Notes: generated from the sequence alone by a model not told the origin. DNA of 64,000 bases from Pseudomonas vlassakiae (GCF_014269035.2 NZ_JABWRP020000007.1:1-64000); one strand, 5' to 3'; positions 44,916 to 54,487 are shown, numbered from the stretch's first letter. Program-made: numbers and translations.

Positions 44916-45893
44916 ATGGCTGTCTTCAAACGATGCAGCGTGGCGATGCTGCTCTGGGGCGCGCTACAAGGCGCGCTCCAGGCAGCCCCTTTTACCGACG
45001 TGCTGGACCTGCCGGCCATGCCCAGTGCATTGGCCGCAGGCAGTGCGCTGCGTGATGTGACCCGGGCCGGTGGGCGCCTGGTGGCGGTGGGCCCGCGCGG
45101 GCACATCCTGTATTCCGACGACCAGGGTGCGCACTGGCAGCAGGCCCAGGTGCCGGTCAGCGCCGATCTCAATGCCGTCAGCTTCCCCACTGCCGAGCAA
45201 GGTTGGGCGGTGGGCAACGACGGCGTGGTGCTGCACAGCCGCGACCGCGGCCAGCACTGGGAAAAGCAGCTCGATGGCCGTGAATTGGCCGAGGGTACCG
45301 ACAGCACCTTGCTCGATGTCTGGTTCAGCGATGACCAGCACGGCTATGCCGTGGGCCTGTTCAACCTGTTGCTGCGCACCGAGGACGGCGGCCAGCACTG
45401 GTTGCCCTGGCAGGACCACAGCGACAACCCGCAGGGCCTGCACCTGACCAGCCTGGCGCCGGTCGGTGACGCGCTGTACATCACCGGCGAGCAGGGCCTG
45501 TTGCTCAAGCTGGATGCCGCAGGTGAACGCTTCGACCAGGTGCCGACGCCGTATGCCGGCACCTTGTTCGGCGCCGTGGGCAAACCCGGGCTGCTGCTGA
45601 TCTACGGCCTGCGCGGCAATGCCTACCGCAGCACCGATGGCGGCCAGCAATGGCAACCGGTCAGCAGCGGGGTGAAGACCAGCCTCACGGCGGCCAGCCT
45701 TGGCACAGGCGGCGATGTCTGGCTGGCCAGCCAGGCCGGCGACCTGCTGCTCAGCCGCGACGGTGGCGCCAGCTTCAGACTGCAGCCACAAGCCACACGT
45801 GGCCCGGTGACCGCGCTCACCGACGACGCCGGTACCGGCCTGGTACTGGTGGGCGAGCGGGGCGCGCGTACCTTCGACGAGAGAAGACCCTGA
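44916..45893 (+). CDS. YCF48-like beta-propeller protein
   Basis: A 325-residue exported protein resembling the photosystem II assembly factor YCF48 family. After a signal peptide come five or so propeller blades, each marked by an Asp-x-Gly-x-x-(Trp/Phe) box: DQGAHWQQ, DRGQHWEKQ, DGGQHWLPW, DGGQQWQPV, DGGASFRL. In heterotrophs such proteins sit beside MMPL transporters and are thought to be accessory. The ATG at 44916 is chosen for AGAGGTGGG upstream; one at 44898 is possible. The stop overlaps the transporter start (TGATG). Confidence 0.88.
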   Translation: MAVFKRCSVAMLLWGALQGALQAAPFTDVLDLPAMPSALAAGSALRDVTRAGGRLVAVGPRGHILYSDDQGAHWQQAQVPVSADLNAVSFPTAEQGWAVGNDGVVLHSRDRGQHWEKQLDGRELAEGTDSTLLDVWFSDDQHGYAVGLFNLLLRTEDGGQHWLPWQDHSDNPQGLHLTSLAPVGDALYITGEQGLLLKLDAAGERFDQVPTPYAGTLFGAVGKPGLLLIYGLRGNAYRSTDGGQQWQPVSSGVKTSLTAASLGTGGDVWLASQAGDLLLSRDGGASFRLQPQATRGPVTALTDDAGTGLVLVGERGARTFDERRP

Positions 45894-48358
45894 TGGCCGA
45901 TATCCGCCAAGACCCACTGCCGGTGATCCACGACCTTGCCGACTTCGACCCCCGTTCGGGCAATCGCCTGGAGCGCCTGGTATTCAACCACCGCCTGGCC
46001 TTCGTGCTGGGCATGCTGTTGACCACCCTGGTGCTCGGCTACCTGGCACTGACCCGCCTGGAACTGCGCCCCAGCTTCGAAAAAATGCTGCCGCAGAGCC
46101 ACCCCTACATCCAGAACTACCTGGCAAACCGCCAATCGCTGCGCGGCCTGGGCAACTCGGTGCGGGTGGTGGTGGAGAATACCCGCGGCGACATCTTCGA
46201 CCCCGACTACCTGCAGACCTTGCGCCAGATCAACGACGAGCTGTTTCTCAGCGATGGCGTCGACCGCGCCTGGATGAAATCGTTGTGGAGCCCGGCAGTG
46301 CGCTGGACCGAGGTCACCGAGGAGGGCTTCCAGGGTGGCCCGGTGATGCCCGACGGCTACCAGGGTACGGCTGCCGATATCGAACAGCTGCGGCAGAACA
46401 TCGAACGCGCCAGTATCGTCGGCAGCCTGGTGGCCCGCGACTTCAAGTCGAGCATGCTCATCGTGCCGCTGCTGGACCAGGATTCGGCCACCGGCAAAGG
46501 CATTGACTACCGGGGCTTTTCGCAAAAGCTCGAACACCTGCGCAGCCGCTATCAGGCCAGCGGCCAGTACCAGATCCACGTGATCGGCTTTGCCAAACTG
46601 ATGGGGGACCTGATCGATGGGCTGATCCAGGTCATGGCGTTCTTTGCCCTGGCCGTGGTCACCAGCCTGGTGATCATCTACCTGTACACCCGCTGCGTGC
46701 GCAGCACCCTGCTGGTGGTGCTGTGCTCGCTGACCGCAGTGGTCTGGCAGCTGGGCATCGTCGCCTGGCTGGGCTATGCCATCGACCCGTACTCGATTCT
46801 GGTGCCATTCCTGATCTTCGCCATCGGTGTGTCCCACGCTGCGCAGAAGATGAACGGCATCCTCCAGGACATCGGCCGCGGCACTCACCGGCAGATCGCC
46901 GCACGCTACACCTTCCGCCGCCTGTTCGTGGCCGGGGTCACCGCGCTGCTGGCGGACGCGGTGGGCTTTGCCGTGTTGATGCTGATCGATATCCCGGTGA
47001 TCCAGGACCTGGCCATCACCGCCAGCATCGGCGTGGCGGTGCTGATCTTCACCTCGCTGCTGCTGATGCCGGTGGCATTGTCGTACGTCGGTGTCGGCCG
47101 CAAGGCCGCCGTGCGCGCCTTGTACATCGATGCCCGCGCGGCGCAGCACCGGGGCTTTGGCCGCGTGTGGGACGTGCTTGACCGTTTCACCGAGCGCAAG
47201 TGGGCCAGCGGCGCACTGCTGGTAGCCATGGTGCTGGCCGCCATCGGTGCATGGGGCAGCCTGCAGCTGAAGATCGGCGACCTCGACAGCGGTGCCCCGG
47301 AGTTGCGCGCCGATTCGCGTTACAACCGCGACAACGCCTTCATCACCCGTCACTACGCGCTCAGCAGTGACACCTTTGCGGTGATGGTCAAGACACCGCC
47401 GGAAGGCTGCCTGCGCTACCAGACGCTGGTGCTGGCCGACCGCCTGGCCTGGGAGCTGCAACAGTTGCCCGGGGTGCAGACCACGCTGTCGCTGGCCAAC
47501 GCGGTGCGCCAGATCACCGCCGGCACCTACGAAGGCAACCCGCGCCTGAACAGCCTGCAGCGCAACCAGGACGTGCTCAACTACGCCGCCCAGCAGGCCT
47601 CGGTCAACACCCCGGAGCTGTTCAACAACGACTGCTCGCTGATGCCGGTGATCGCCTACCTCAAGGACCACCGTGCCGACACCCTGGCGCAGGTCGCCGT
47701 CGCCGCCGAGCGTTTCGCCCAGGCCAACGGTAGCGAGGATCATCAGTTCCTGTTGGCCGCCGGCAGTGCCGGTATCGAGGCCGCCACCAATAGCGTCGTG
47801 CGCGAGGCCAACCATCGCATGCTGCTGCTGGTGTACCTGGCCGTTACCCTGTTCTGCCTGTTCACCTTCCGCAGCTGGCGCGCCACCGTGGTGGCCGTCC
47901 TGCCCTTGATGCTCACCTCGCTGCTGTGCGAAGCGCTGATGGTGGCCCTGGGCATCGGCGTCAAGGTTGCCACCTTGCCGGTGATCGCCCTCGGCGTAGG
48001 CATTGGCGTCGACTACGCGTTGTACCTGCTCAGCGTGCAGCTGCACCACCAGCGTGCCGGCCTGCCACTGGCCCAGGCCTATAAGAAGGCCGTGGCCTTC
48101 ACTGGGCGCGTGGTCGGCCTGGTGGGCATCACCCTGGCCGCTGGCGTAGTCGGTTGGGCTTGGTCGCCCATCAAGTTCCAGGCCGACATGGGCCTGCTGC
48201 TGACCTTCATGTTCCTCTGGAACATGCTCGGCGCGCTGGTGCTGATCCCGGCGCTGTCGCACTTCCTCCTGCGTGGCCATGGCGCCCCGGCGGCAAGCCG
48301 GGCCCGCGCCGCGTCACGTTCGTCAACCCCAGAAACCGAGTGTTCGCCTCATGTCTGA
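45893..48358 (+). CDS. MMPL/RND-family transporter
   Basis: An 821-residue RND-superfamily inner-membrane protein of the MMPL type with about twelve membrane segments in two similar halves: one after residue 40 and around 240-400, the other around 445 and 635-800. The motif GIGVGIDYALYL (near residue 700) marks the proton-relay helix of the second half. Relatives move lipids, hopanoids or hydrophobic substrates. The start overlaps the YCF48-like gene by one base and the stop overlaps the acyl-CoA dehydrogenase by 8 bases, so it belongs to the catabolic operon. Confidence 0.92.
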   Translation: MADIRQDPLPVIHDLADFDPRSGNRLERLVFNHRLAFVLGMLLTTLVLGYLALTRLELRPSFEKMLPQSHPYIQNYLANRQSLRGLGNSVRVVVENTRGDIFDPDYLQTLRQINDELFLSDGVDRAWMKSLWSPAVRWTEVTEEGFQGGPVMPDGYQGTAADIEQLRQNIERASIVGSLVARDFKSSMLIVPLLDQDSATGKGIDYRGFSQKLEHLRSRYQASGQYQIHVIGFAKLMGDLIDGLIQVMAFFALAVVTSLVIIYLYTRCVRSTLLVVLCSLTAVVWQLGIVAWLGYAIDPYSILVPFLIFAIGVSHAAQKMNGILQDIGRGTHRQIAARYTFRRLFVAGVTALLADAVGFAVLMLIDIPVIQDLAITASIGVAVLIFTSLLLMPVALSYVGVGRKAAVRALYIDARAAQHRGFGRVWDVLDRFTERKWASGALLVAMVLAAIGAWGSLQLKIGDLDSGAPELRADSRYNRDNAFITRHYALSSDTFAVMVKTPPEGCLRYQTLVLADRLAWELQQLPGVQTTLSLANAVRQITAGTYEGNPRLNSLQRNQDVLNYAAQQASVNTPELFNNDCSLMPVIAYLKDHRADTLAQVAVAAERFAQANGSEDHQFLLAAGSAGIEAATNSVVREANHRMLLLVYLAVTLFCLFTFRSWRATVVAVLPLMLTSLLCEALMVALGIGVKVATLPVIALGVGIGVDYALYLLSVQLHHQRAGLPLAQAYKKAVAFTGRVVGLVGITLAAGVVGWAWSPIKFQADMGLLLTFMFLWNMLGALVLIPALSHFLLRGHGAPAASRARAASRSSTPETECSPHV

Positions 48359-50120
48359 TTACCTTCCGCCACTGCGCGACATGGATTTCCTGTTAAACGA
48401 AGTGTTCGATATCCCGGCCTGGTGGGCGCAGACCCCGGCGCTGGCCGAGCAGGTCGATGCTGACACTGCCCGGGCTGTGCTCGAACAGGCCGGCAGGCTG
48501 ATTGCCGACGTGGTGGCGCCGCTCAACCGCACGGGTGACGAACAGGGTTGCCGTTGGGAAAACGGCCGCGTGATCACCCCAGATGGCTTTGCCGACGCCT
48601 ATCGGGCCTTCGCCGAAGATGGCTGGGTGGGGGTCGCCGGCGCGCCGGAGTATGGCGGCATGGGCATGCCGAAAGTGATCGGCGCCCAGCTCGAAGAGAT
48701 GCTCAACGCCGCCAACCTGTCGTTCGGCCTTTACCCGATGCTGACCGCAGGTGCTTGCCTGTCACTGCTCAACCACGCCAGCGAGCCGCTCAAGGCCCGT
48801 TACCTGCCACCGATGTACGAAGGCCGCTGGACGGGCACGATGTGCCTCACCGAGCCGCACTGCGGCACCGACCTGGGCCTGCTGCGCACCCGTGCCGAAC
48901 CGTCGGCCGATGGCTGCTACCGGATCAGCGGCAGCAAGATCTTCATTACCGGGGGTGAGCAGGACCTGACCGAGAACATCATTCATCTGGTGCTGGCCCG
49001 CCTGCCTGATGCACCTGCAGGTGCAAAGGGTATTTCCCTGTTCCTGGTGCCGAAAGTGCGGGTCGGGGACGATGGCACGCTGGGTGAGGCCAACGCGGTC
49101 AGTTGTGCTTCGATCGAGCACAAGATGGGCATCAAAGCCTCGGCCACCTGCGTGATGAACTTCGACGGCGCCATCGGTTACCTGGTCGGCGAGCCGAACA
49201 AGGGCCTCAACGCCATGTTCACCATGATGAACTACGAGCGTCTGGGCGTGGGAATTCAGGGCCTGGCCCTGGGCGAGCGCTCCTACCAGAACGCCATCGC
49301 CTATGCCCGCGACCGCCAGCAGGGCCGTGCACCGACCGGCGCCGAGGCGCCCGGGCAGGCCGCCGACCCGATCGTCGTGCACCCGGATGTGCGGCGCATG
49401 CTGCTGACCATGAAGGCACTGAACGAAGGCGGGCGGGCGTTTTCCACCTACGTGGCGCTGCAGTTGGACCTGGCCAAGTACAGCGAGGATGCCGGCGCGC
49501 GTCGCCTGGCCGAGGCCAGGGTGGCCTTGATGACGCCGGTGGCCAAGGCTTTTCTCACCGACATGGGCCTGGAAACCACCGTGCATGGCCAGCAGGTGTT
49601 CGGTGGCCACGGTTATATCCGTGAATGGGGCCAGGAACAGCTGATCCGCGATTGCCGCATTAACCAGATCTACGAAGGCGCCAACGGCATCCAGGCCCTC
49701 GACCTGGTGGGGCGCAAGCTGCTGGGCGATGGTGGCCAGACCTACCGCTTGCTGTCGGCAGAGATCCGCACCTGCGCCGAGGCGTTTTCAGCCGAGTTCG
49801 CGACTCCGCTGCTGGCGGCGCTGGACGAACTGGACGAACTGACGGACTGGGTGCTCGACCGTGGCCAGGGCAACCCCCAGGAGATAGGCGCTGCGTCGGT
49901 GGAGTACCTGCATGCGTTCGGCTACACGCTGTATGCCTACCTGTGGGCACGCATGGCTGAAGTCGCCCTGAACACCTTACAGCCCGAGCCGTTCCACCAG
50001 AGCAAGCTGGCTACCGCGCGCTTCTTCTTCGCTCGCCTGCTGCCACGCACCCATTCGCTCAGCGCCAGCGTCAGGGCAGGCAGCCACAGCCTGTACCTGC
50101 TCGATGCCGACCTGCTGTGA
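48351..50120 (+). CDS. Acyl-CoA dehydrogenase (DmdC/FadE-like)
   Basis: A 589-residue FAD enzyme of the large acyl-CoA dehydrogenase class with the extended C-terminal domain found in DmdC-type members. Motifs: MCLTEPHCGTDLG (flavin/substrate), ISGSKIFITGGEQD, and NQIYEGANGIQALDLVGRK, where the Glu is the likely catalytic base. It would introduce a 2,3-double bond into an acyl-CoA. It overlaps the transporter gene by 8 bases. With the synthetase downstream it forms the entry to a beta-oxidation-type sequence. Confidence 0.93.
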   Translation: MSDYLPPLRDMDFLLNEVFDIPAWWAQTPALAEQVDADTARAVLEQAGRLIADVVAPLNRTGDEQGCRWENGRVITPDGFADAYRAFAEDGWVGVAGAPEYGGMGMPKVIGAQLEEMLNAANLSFGLYPMLTAGACLSLLNHASEPLKARYLPPMYEGRWTGTMCLTEPHCGTDLGLLRTRAEPSADGCYRISGSKIFITGGEQDLTENIIHLVLARLPDAPAGAKGISLFLVPKVRVGDDGTLGEANAVSCASIEHKMGIKASATCVMNFDGAIGYLVGEPNKGLNAMFTMMNYERLGVGIQGLALGERSYQNAIAYARDRQQGRAPTGAEAPGQAADPIVVHPDVRRMLLTMKALNEGGRAFSTYVALQLDLAKYSEDAGARRLAEARVALMTPVAKAFLTDMGLETTVHGQQVFGGHGYIREWGQEQLIRDCRINQIYEGANGIQALDLVGRKLLGDGGQTYRLLSAEIRTCAEAFSAEFATPLLAALDELDELTDWVLDRGQGNPQEIGAASVEYLHAFGYTLYAYLWARMAEVALNTLQPEPFHQSKLATARFFFARLLPRTHSLSASVRAGSHSLYLLDADLL

Positions 50121-50131
50121 AGGAAGCCGCG

Positions 50132-51778
50132 ATGACTACCACCCGCATCATGCCGGCCGCCGAACAGGCCTATGGCTACCCGTTGCTGATAAAGCGTCTG
50201 TTGTTGTCGGGCGTGCGCTACCAGCCGAACCAGGAAATCGTCTACGCCGACAAGCTGCGCTACTGCTACACGACGCTGATCGAACGCATCCAGCGCCTGG
50301 CCAACGTGCTCACCGAGGCCGGGGTCAGGCCTGGCGACACCGTCGCCTTGCTCGACTGGGACAGCCACCGCGCCCTGGAATGCTTCTTCGCCGTGCCCAT
50401 GCTCGGTGCGGTGCTGCACACCGTCAACGTGCGGCTGTCCACCGAGCAGGTCCGCTACACCATGAACCATGCCGAAGACCGGCTGGTGCTGGTGCATGAC
50501 GACTTCCTGCCGCTGATGGAGCAGCTGCGCGAGGAGCTGCCGACCGTGCAAGGCTTCATCCGCCTCAGCGATGGCGCCTGGGACCAGCCGGCACTGCCCA
50601 CGCTGGGCGAGTACGAGGCGCTGCTAGGCGCGGCGGGCGACAGCTTCGACTTCCCTGACTTCGACGAAAACTCCCTGGCGACGCTGTTCTACACCACCGG
50701 CACCACCGGCCAGCCCAAGGGCGTGTACTTCAGCCATCGCCAACTGGTGCTGCACACCCTGGCCGAACAGGCGACCCTGGCTGCCTGCGGTGCTGAGCCG
50801 CTGTTGCGCGAGGGCGACGTGTACATGCCGATCACGCCGATGTTCCATGTGCATGCCTGGGGCGTACCCTATGTGGCCACGGCGCTGGGCATCAAGCAGG
50901 TCTACCCGGGGCGCTACGAGCCCAACCGCCTGGTACGGTTGTATCGTCAGGAGGGGGTGACCTTCTCGCACTGCGTGCCGACCGTGCTGCAGATGATGCT
51001 CGACTGCGACGAAGGCCGGCGCACCGACCTGGTCGGCTGGAAGATGCTGCTCGGTGGCAGCGCGCTGACTGTAGGGCTGGCGCAGCGCGCCAGCCACCGC
51101 GGCATCCGCGTGCACTGCGGCTATGGCATGTCGGAAAGCTGCCCGCTGCTCAGTGTCACCCGCCTCAGTGCGCAGGACCTGGCGCTGCCCGTGGCCGAGC
51201 AGGTGCCGTTGCGCATCAGTGCCGGTGTGCCGATCGCGCTGGTGGACCTGCGTATCGTCGACGACGCAGGCCATGATGTGCCGCACGATGGCGAGCGCCT
51301 GGGTGAAGTGGTGGTGCGCGCGCCATGGTTGACCCAGGGTTACCTCAACGAACCGGAGCAAGGCGCTGCGCTGTGGCGCGGTGGCTGGCTGCACACCGGG
51401 GACCTGGCCTGCGTCGATGCAGGTGGCGTGTTGCGCATCCGTGATCGCATCAAGGATGTGATCAAGACCGGTGGCGAGTGGATCAGCTCGGTCGAACTGG
51501 AAAGCCTGATCAGCCAGCACCCGGCCGTCGAGGCGGTGGCGGTGGTCGGCGTGCCGGACCCGCAGTGGGGCGAGCAGCCGCTGGCCTGGCTGGTGTGCAC
51601 TGAAGGCCGGCAACTGGATGCGGCGGCACTGGCCGAACACCTGCAACCCTTTGTCGCCAGCGGCCAGCTGAACAAGTGGGCGATTCCACGGCAGATACGC
51701 TGTGTCGGGCAAATTCCGAAAACCAGCGTAGGCAAGGTCGACAAGAAGCTGATCCGGCGGTCGCTGCTCACCGAATAA
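50132..51778 (+). CDS. AMP-dependent acyl-CoA synthetase
   Basis: A 548-residue adenylate-forming ligase, fatty acyl-CoA synthetase type. Motifs: LFYTTGTTGQPKGV (P-loop), CGYGMSESCPL, LHTGDLA, KDVIKTGGEWIS, and the C-terminal catalytic Lys in KTSVGKVDKK. It would activate the pathway's carboxylic acid to its CoA thioester. The ATG at 50132 has AAGGA upstream; a GTG at 50117 overlapping the previous stop is an alternative. Last gene of operon 2; no clear terminator follows. Confidence 0.94.
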   Translation: MTTTRIMPAAEQAYGYPLLIKRLLLSGVRYQPNQEIVYADKLRYCYTTLIERIQRLANVLTEAGVRPGDTVALLDWDSHRALECFFAVPMLGAVLHTVNVRLSTEQVRYTMNHAEDRLVLVHDDFLPLMEQLREELPTVQGFIRLSDGAWDQPALPTLGEYEALLGAAGDSFDFPDFDENSLATLFYTTGTTGQPKGVYFSHRQLVLHTLAEQATLAACGAEPLLREGDVYMPITPMFHVHAWGVPYVATALGIKQVYPGRYEPNRLVRLYRQEGVTFSHCVPTVLQMMLDCDEGRRTDLVGWKMLLGGSALTVGLAQRASHRGIRVHCGYGMSESCPLLSVTRLSAQDLALPVAEQVPLRISAGVPIALVDLRIVDDAGHDVPHDGERLGEVVVRAPWLTQGYLNEPEQGAALWRGGWLHTGDLACVDAGGVLRIRDRIKDVIKTGGEWISSVELESLISQHPAVEAVAVVGVPDPQWGEQPLAWLVCTEGRQLDAAALAEHLQPFVASGQLNKWAIPRQIRCVGQIPKTSVGKVDKKLIRRSLLTE

Positions 51779-51856
51779 CCTGCGCAAGAAAGCGAGTGCG
51801 GGAGGCGGCGCGTGACGTTAAAGTGCGCTGAAACTGGTTTGCCGGAGGGAACTCAG

Positions 51857-52357
51857 ATGTCCAGCGCCTTTACCTTGATGCCGTCTCCGGTCGGCACCCT
51901 GACCCTGGTGGCACGCGGCGAGCGCCTCGCCGCCGTGCTGTGGGAGGAGGAGTGCGAGAACCGCGTGCGGCTTGGCCAGCTGCACCGCGATGACCGCCAT
52001 CCGACGCTGCGCGAAACGGCCCGCCAGCTGGGCGAGTACTTCGCAGGCACGCGCCAGCGCTTCGAACTGGCGCTGGACTTTGCCGGTACCGAATTCCAGC
52101 GCCAGGTGTGGGCGGCCTTGCTGACCATTCCCTTTGGCCAAACCCGCAGCTACCGCGACATCGCCTGCCAGATCGGCAACCCCGGTGCCGTGCGGGCAGT
52201 GGGTGCAGCCAACGGGCGCAACCCGATCTCGATCATTGCGCCGTGTCACCGGGTGATCGGTGCATCCGGGAGCCTGACCGGGTTTGCCGGGGGCTTGCCG
52301 GCCAAGCAGTATCTGCTGGCGCTGGAGGGGCGGCAGACCCTGGCCCTGGACCTCTGA
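51857..52357 (+). CDS. ogt: Methylated-DNA-[protein]-cysteine S-methyltransferase
   Basis: A 166-residue suicide repair enzyme that removes O6-methylguanine adducts. The active site PCHRV is intact (Cys near residue 134), with the arginine-finger helix and the DNA-binding segment FQRQVWAALLTIPFGQT upstream. It lacks the Ada regulatory domain, so it is Ogt-like. The ATG at 51857 follows GGAGGGAA. It is probably independent of the catabolic operon, although only 78 bases separate them. Confidence 0.95.
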   Translation: MSSAFTLMPSPVGTLTLVARGERLAAVLWEEECENRVRLGQLHRDDRHPTLRETARQLGEYFAGTRQRFELALDFAGTEFQRQVWAALLTIPFGQTRSYRDIACQIGNPGAVRAVGAANGRNPISIIAPCHRVIGASGSLTGFAGGLPAKQYLLALEGRQTLALDL

Positions 52358-52386
52358 ACAACCGGCACCGGCCGCTTCGCGGGTGT

Positions 52387-53124
52387 TCAATTCAGGCCGA
52401 GAGGTACACCGAGCGCAATGTTGCTGGCGGTATCCAGCAGGATCAGGCCTTCGGCCTTGTCATCCAGCGCCGCCAACAGATTGCCCTGGTTGTCCCAAGC
52501 TGCCGAGCCGCCGGCCCCGATGAAGTTGTCAGCCGGCCCGACGCAGTTGGCCAGCAGCACCGGTATGCCCAAGGTGCGCGCCACCTCCGGGTAATGTTCG
52601 TGGCCCTCGCGGATACCTCTGGCGGTCTTGGCCACGCTGACCAGATACAACTCGGCACCCAGCCCTTGGGCCTGCGCGGCATGTTCGATGAACATCGATT
52701 CGTAGCAGATGGCCGGGGCGATCTGCAGCGCCCCGGAATCGAACACCAGTGGTTGATCGCCAGGCGTGAAGAACGGCCGTTCATCGTCATGCAGGCGCTG
52801 CTTGGCATACGTCAGGGGCGGCAGGCCCGGGCGCAGGATGGGCATACCGATGCGAATGCCCTCTGCGGTCGGCAGTGGCATGCCCACGGCAGCGCTGATT
52901 GCCAACTGATCGCAAAGCGCCTGCAACGGTTGGAGGCGGGCCGAGGTCACCGGCAGGGCCACCTGGCGCGCCAGGGTTGGTTCGTAACCGGTCAACGACA
53001 GTTCCGGGAACACCACCAGTTCCGCGCCCAGTGCCGCGGCTTGCTCGATGCAGCGCAGATGGCGGCCGAGGTTGCCGGCCAGGTCGCCTTTGCGCGACGC
53101 CAGTTGTACGGCACAGAGTTTCAC
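52387..53124 (-). CDS. Nitrilase-superfamily carbon-nitrogen hydrolase
   Basis: A 245-residue amidohydrolase of the nitrilase superfamily. The catalytic triad is complete: Glu41 (in FPELSLTGY), Lys108 (in YAKQRL) and Cys140 (in ICYESMF). It probably hydrolyses a small amide such as an omega-amide or a carbamoyl compound. The start is GTG at 53124 with GAAGGGA upstream, giving the family's usual short N-terminus; longer readings would run into the neighbouring gene. A partial REP half (CGGCCGCTTCGCGGG) lies beyond its stop near 52371. Confidence 0.9.
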   Translation of the reverse strand: MKLCAVQLASRKGDLAGNLGRHLRCIEQAAALGAELVVFPELSLTGYEPTLARQVALPVTSARLQPLQALCDQLAISAAVGMPLPTAEGIRIGMPILRPGLPPLTYAKQRLHDDERPFFTPGDQPLVFDSGALQIAPAICYESMFIEHAAQAQGLGAELYLVSVAKTARGIREGHEHYPEVARTLGIPVLLANCVGPADNFIGAGGSAAWDNQGNLLAALDDKAEGLILLDTASNIALGVPLGLN

Positions 53125-53201
53125 GGTGGGTCCCTTCCCTGGTACAGGTCGAAGGCCGAGCATACTCCCGTCACGCTCGCCTGTGCCAGCAAAGGGTGAC
53201 T

Positions 53202-53717
53202 TCAGGACGGCGAATGCCGGCCGAACCGCTGGCGGAACCAGTCGTCGAGCATGGCTTTTTCCGCATACAGGCGGTCGCTGCTGTGGGAAGCGCGGCCTGG
53301 GCGGCTCAGGTACATCTTGTCGCTGACCCGCTCCTGCGCCTGGTGGTCGGGGTTGCCGGGCTGGTGCAGGGTGTAGCTCAGGTCGATGGTCGGCCAGGTG
53401 ATGTCGCGCATGAAGCGCACATCGTAGGCCTGGGTGTGCCACGGTTCGTAACGGCCGGCGAGGTCGATGTCGCGAATGTCGATGACCAGCTGCTGGTCGG
53501 GCTGCAGGTAGCGCTGGCCGAGTTTCTGCAGGTACTCGGTCAAGGTCTTCATCACGTAGGGGTCGGCGCCGCGTTCATAGCCAGGGCCATCGAGGCTGGC
53601 GTCGCGGAATTTTTCCGGGTGGTCGAAACGCACCTCGACCTGCGCAGGCGGGGTGCCTTGTGCCATGCTGTTGAATGACAGCGCCATGAGCACGGCACAG
53701 ACAAGAGCGTTACGCAT
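53202..53717 (-). CDS. DUF3016 secreted protein
   Basis: A 171-residue exported protein with a signal peptide (about 1-19, ending SMA). The mature part matches DUF3016: VEVRFDHPEKFRDA, then LVIDIRDIDLAGRYEPW and RFMRDITWPTIDL. The family has no known function. It is divergent from the metallophosphatase gene and followed by the hydrolase gene on the same strand 77 bases later. Confidence 0.86.
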   Translation of the reverse strand: MRNALVCAVLMALSFNSMAQGTPPAQVEVRFDHPEKFRDASLDGPGYERGADPYVMKTLTEYLQKLGQRYLQPDQQLVIDIRDIDLAGRYEPWHTQAYDVRFMRDITWPTIDLSYTLHQPGNPDHQAQERVSDKMYLSRPGRASHSSDRLYAEKAMLDDWFRQRFGRHSPS

Positions 53718-53791
53718 GATGCACCTCCAGGGCGGGCTGCGTGTCGCTCCATTTTACGCCGGCCGCAGCGCGCCAGCAGAGGAACATTGTA

Positions 53792-54487
53792 ATGAGCCGG
53801 TTTCGGCGGGTAGCCGCCAACAGCAAGGGTCGTGACCTGGCCGTGGGCGATATCCACGGGCATTTCCGGCGGCTTGAGCAATGCCTGGAAGCGGCCGGTT
53901 TCGACCCGGCAGTGGACCGGCTGTTCAGCGTCGGCGACCTGGTCGACCGCGGGCCGCACAGTGAAGAGTGCCTGGATTGGTTGGAACAGCCCTGGTTCCA
54001 TGCCGTGCAGGGTAATCACGAGTCGCTGGCGATCACCTGCCTGCATGGCGGGCGCCTGGACCTGGAGATGTACCGTGCCGCCGGTGGTGGCTGGTTCATC
54101 GATATGCCCAGGGACAGGCAGGCGATCTTCGTCGAACGGTTCCTGCAGCTGCCGATTGCCCTGGAAGTCCAGACCGACACCGGCCCGATCGGTTTACTGC
54201 ATGCCGATAGCCCGTTCAACGACTGGAGCGCATTGCGCGACAGCCTGCTGTTCGATGACGACGCCGGCGTTCGCGAGGTGTGCCAGTGGTCGCGCCAGCG
54301 CCTGAAGGAAGGCAACACCGAGCGCGTGGCAGGCTTGCGCGCCTTGCTGGTAGGGCATACGCCGGTATTGCGGGCCAAGCAGCTGGGCAACGTCTGGCAC
54401 CTGGATACTGGTGGCTGGGCCAGCGGCCATTTCAGCCTGATGGACCTCGCCAGCCTGCGTCTGGTCAGCCCGGCAGCAGATGAATGA
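53792..54487 (+). CDS. PrpA/PrpB-like metallophosphatase
   Basis: A 231-residue calcineurin-like phosphoesterase of the bacterial serine/threonine protein phosphatase type (PrpA/lambda phosphatase). Metal-site motifs in order: GDIHGHFRRLE, GDLVDRGPHSEE, GNHESL and, near the C-terminus, GHTPV. The ATG at 53792 follows AGAGGAA. Possible substrates are phosphoproteins or dinucleotides. Its last 23 bases overlap the convergent LysE-type gene. Confidence 0.92.
   Translation: MSRFRRVAANSKGRDLAVGDIHGHFRRLEQCLEAAGFDPAVDRLFSVGDLVDRGPHSEECLDWLEQPWFHAVQGNHESLAITCLHGGRLDLEMYRAAGGGWFIDMPRDRQAIFVERFLQLPIALEVQTDTGPIGLLHADSPFNDWSALRDSLLFDDDAGVREVCQWSRQRLKEGNTERVAGLRALLVGHTPVLRAKQLGNVWHLDTGGWASGHFSLMDLASLRLVSPAADE

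Noticed and set aside
45623..48280. Minus-strand open frame of about 885 codons opposite the MMPL transporter
   Set aside because: Antisense shadow with His/Gln-rich composition; the plus strand encodes a recognisable transporter.
52371..52385. Possible REP element after ogt
   Set aside because: Only one half (CGGCCGCTTCGCGGG) is present with no pairing arm, so it is at most a fragment.
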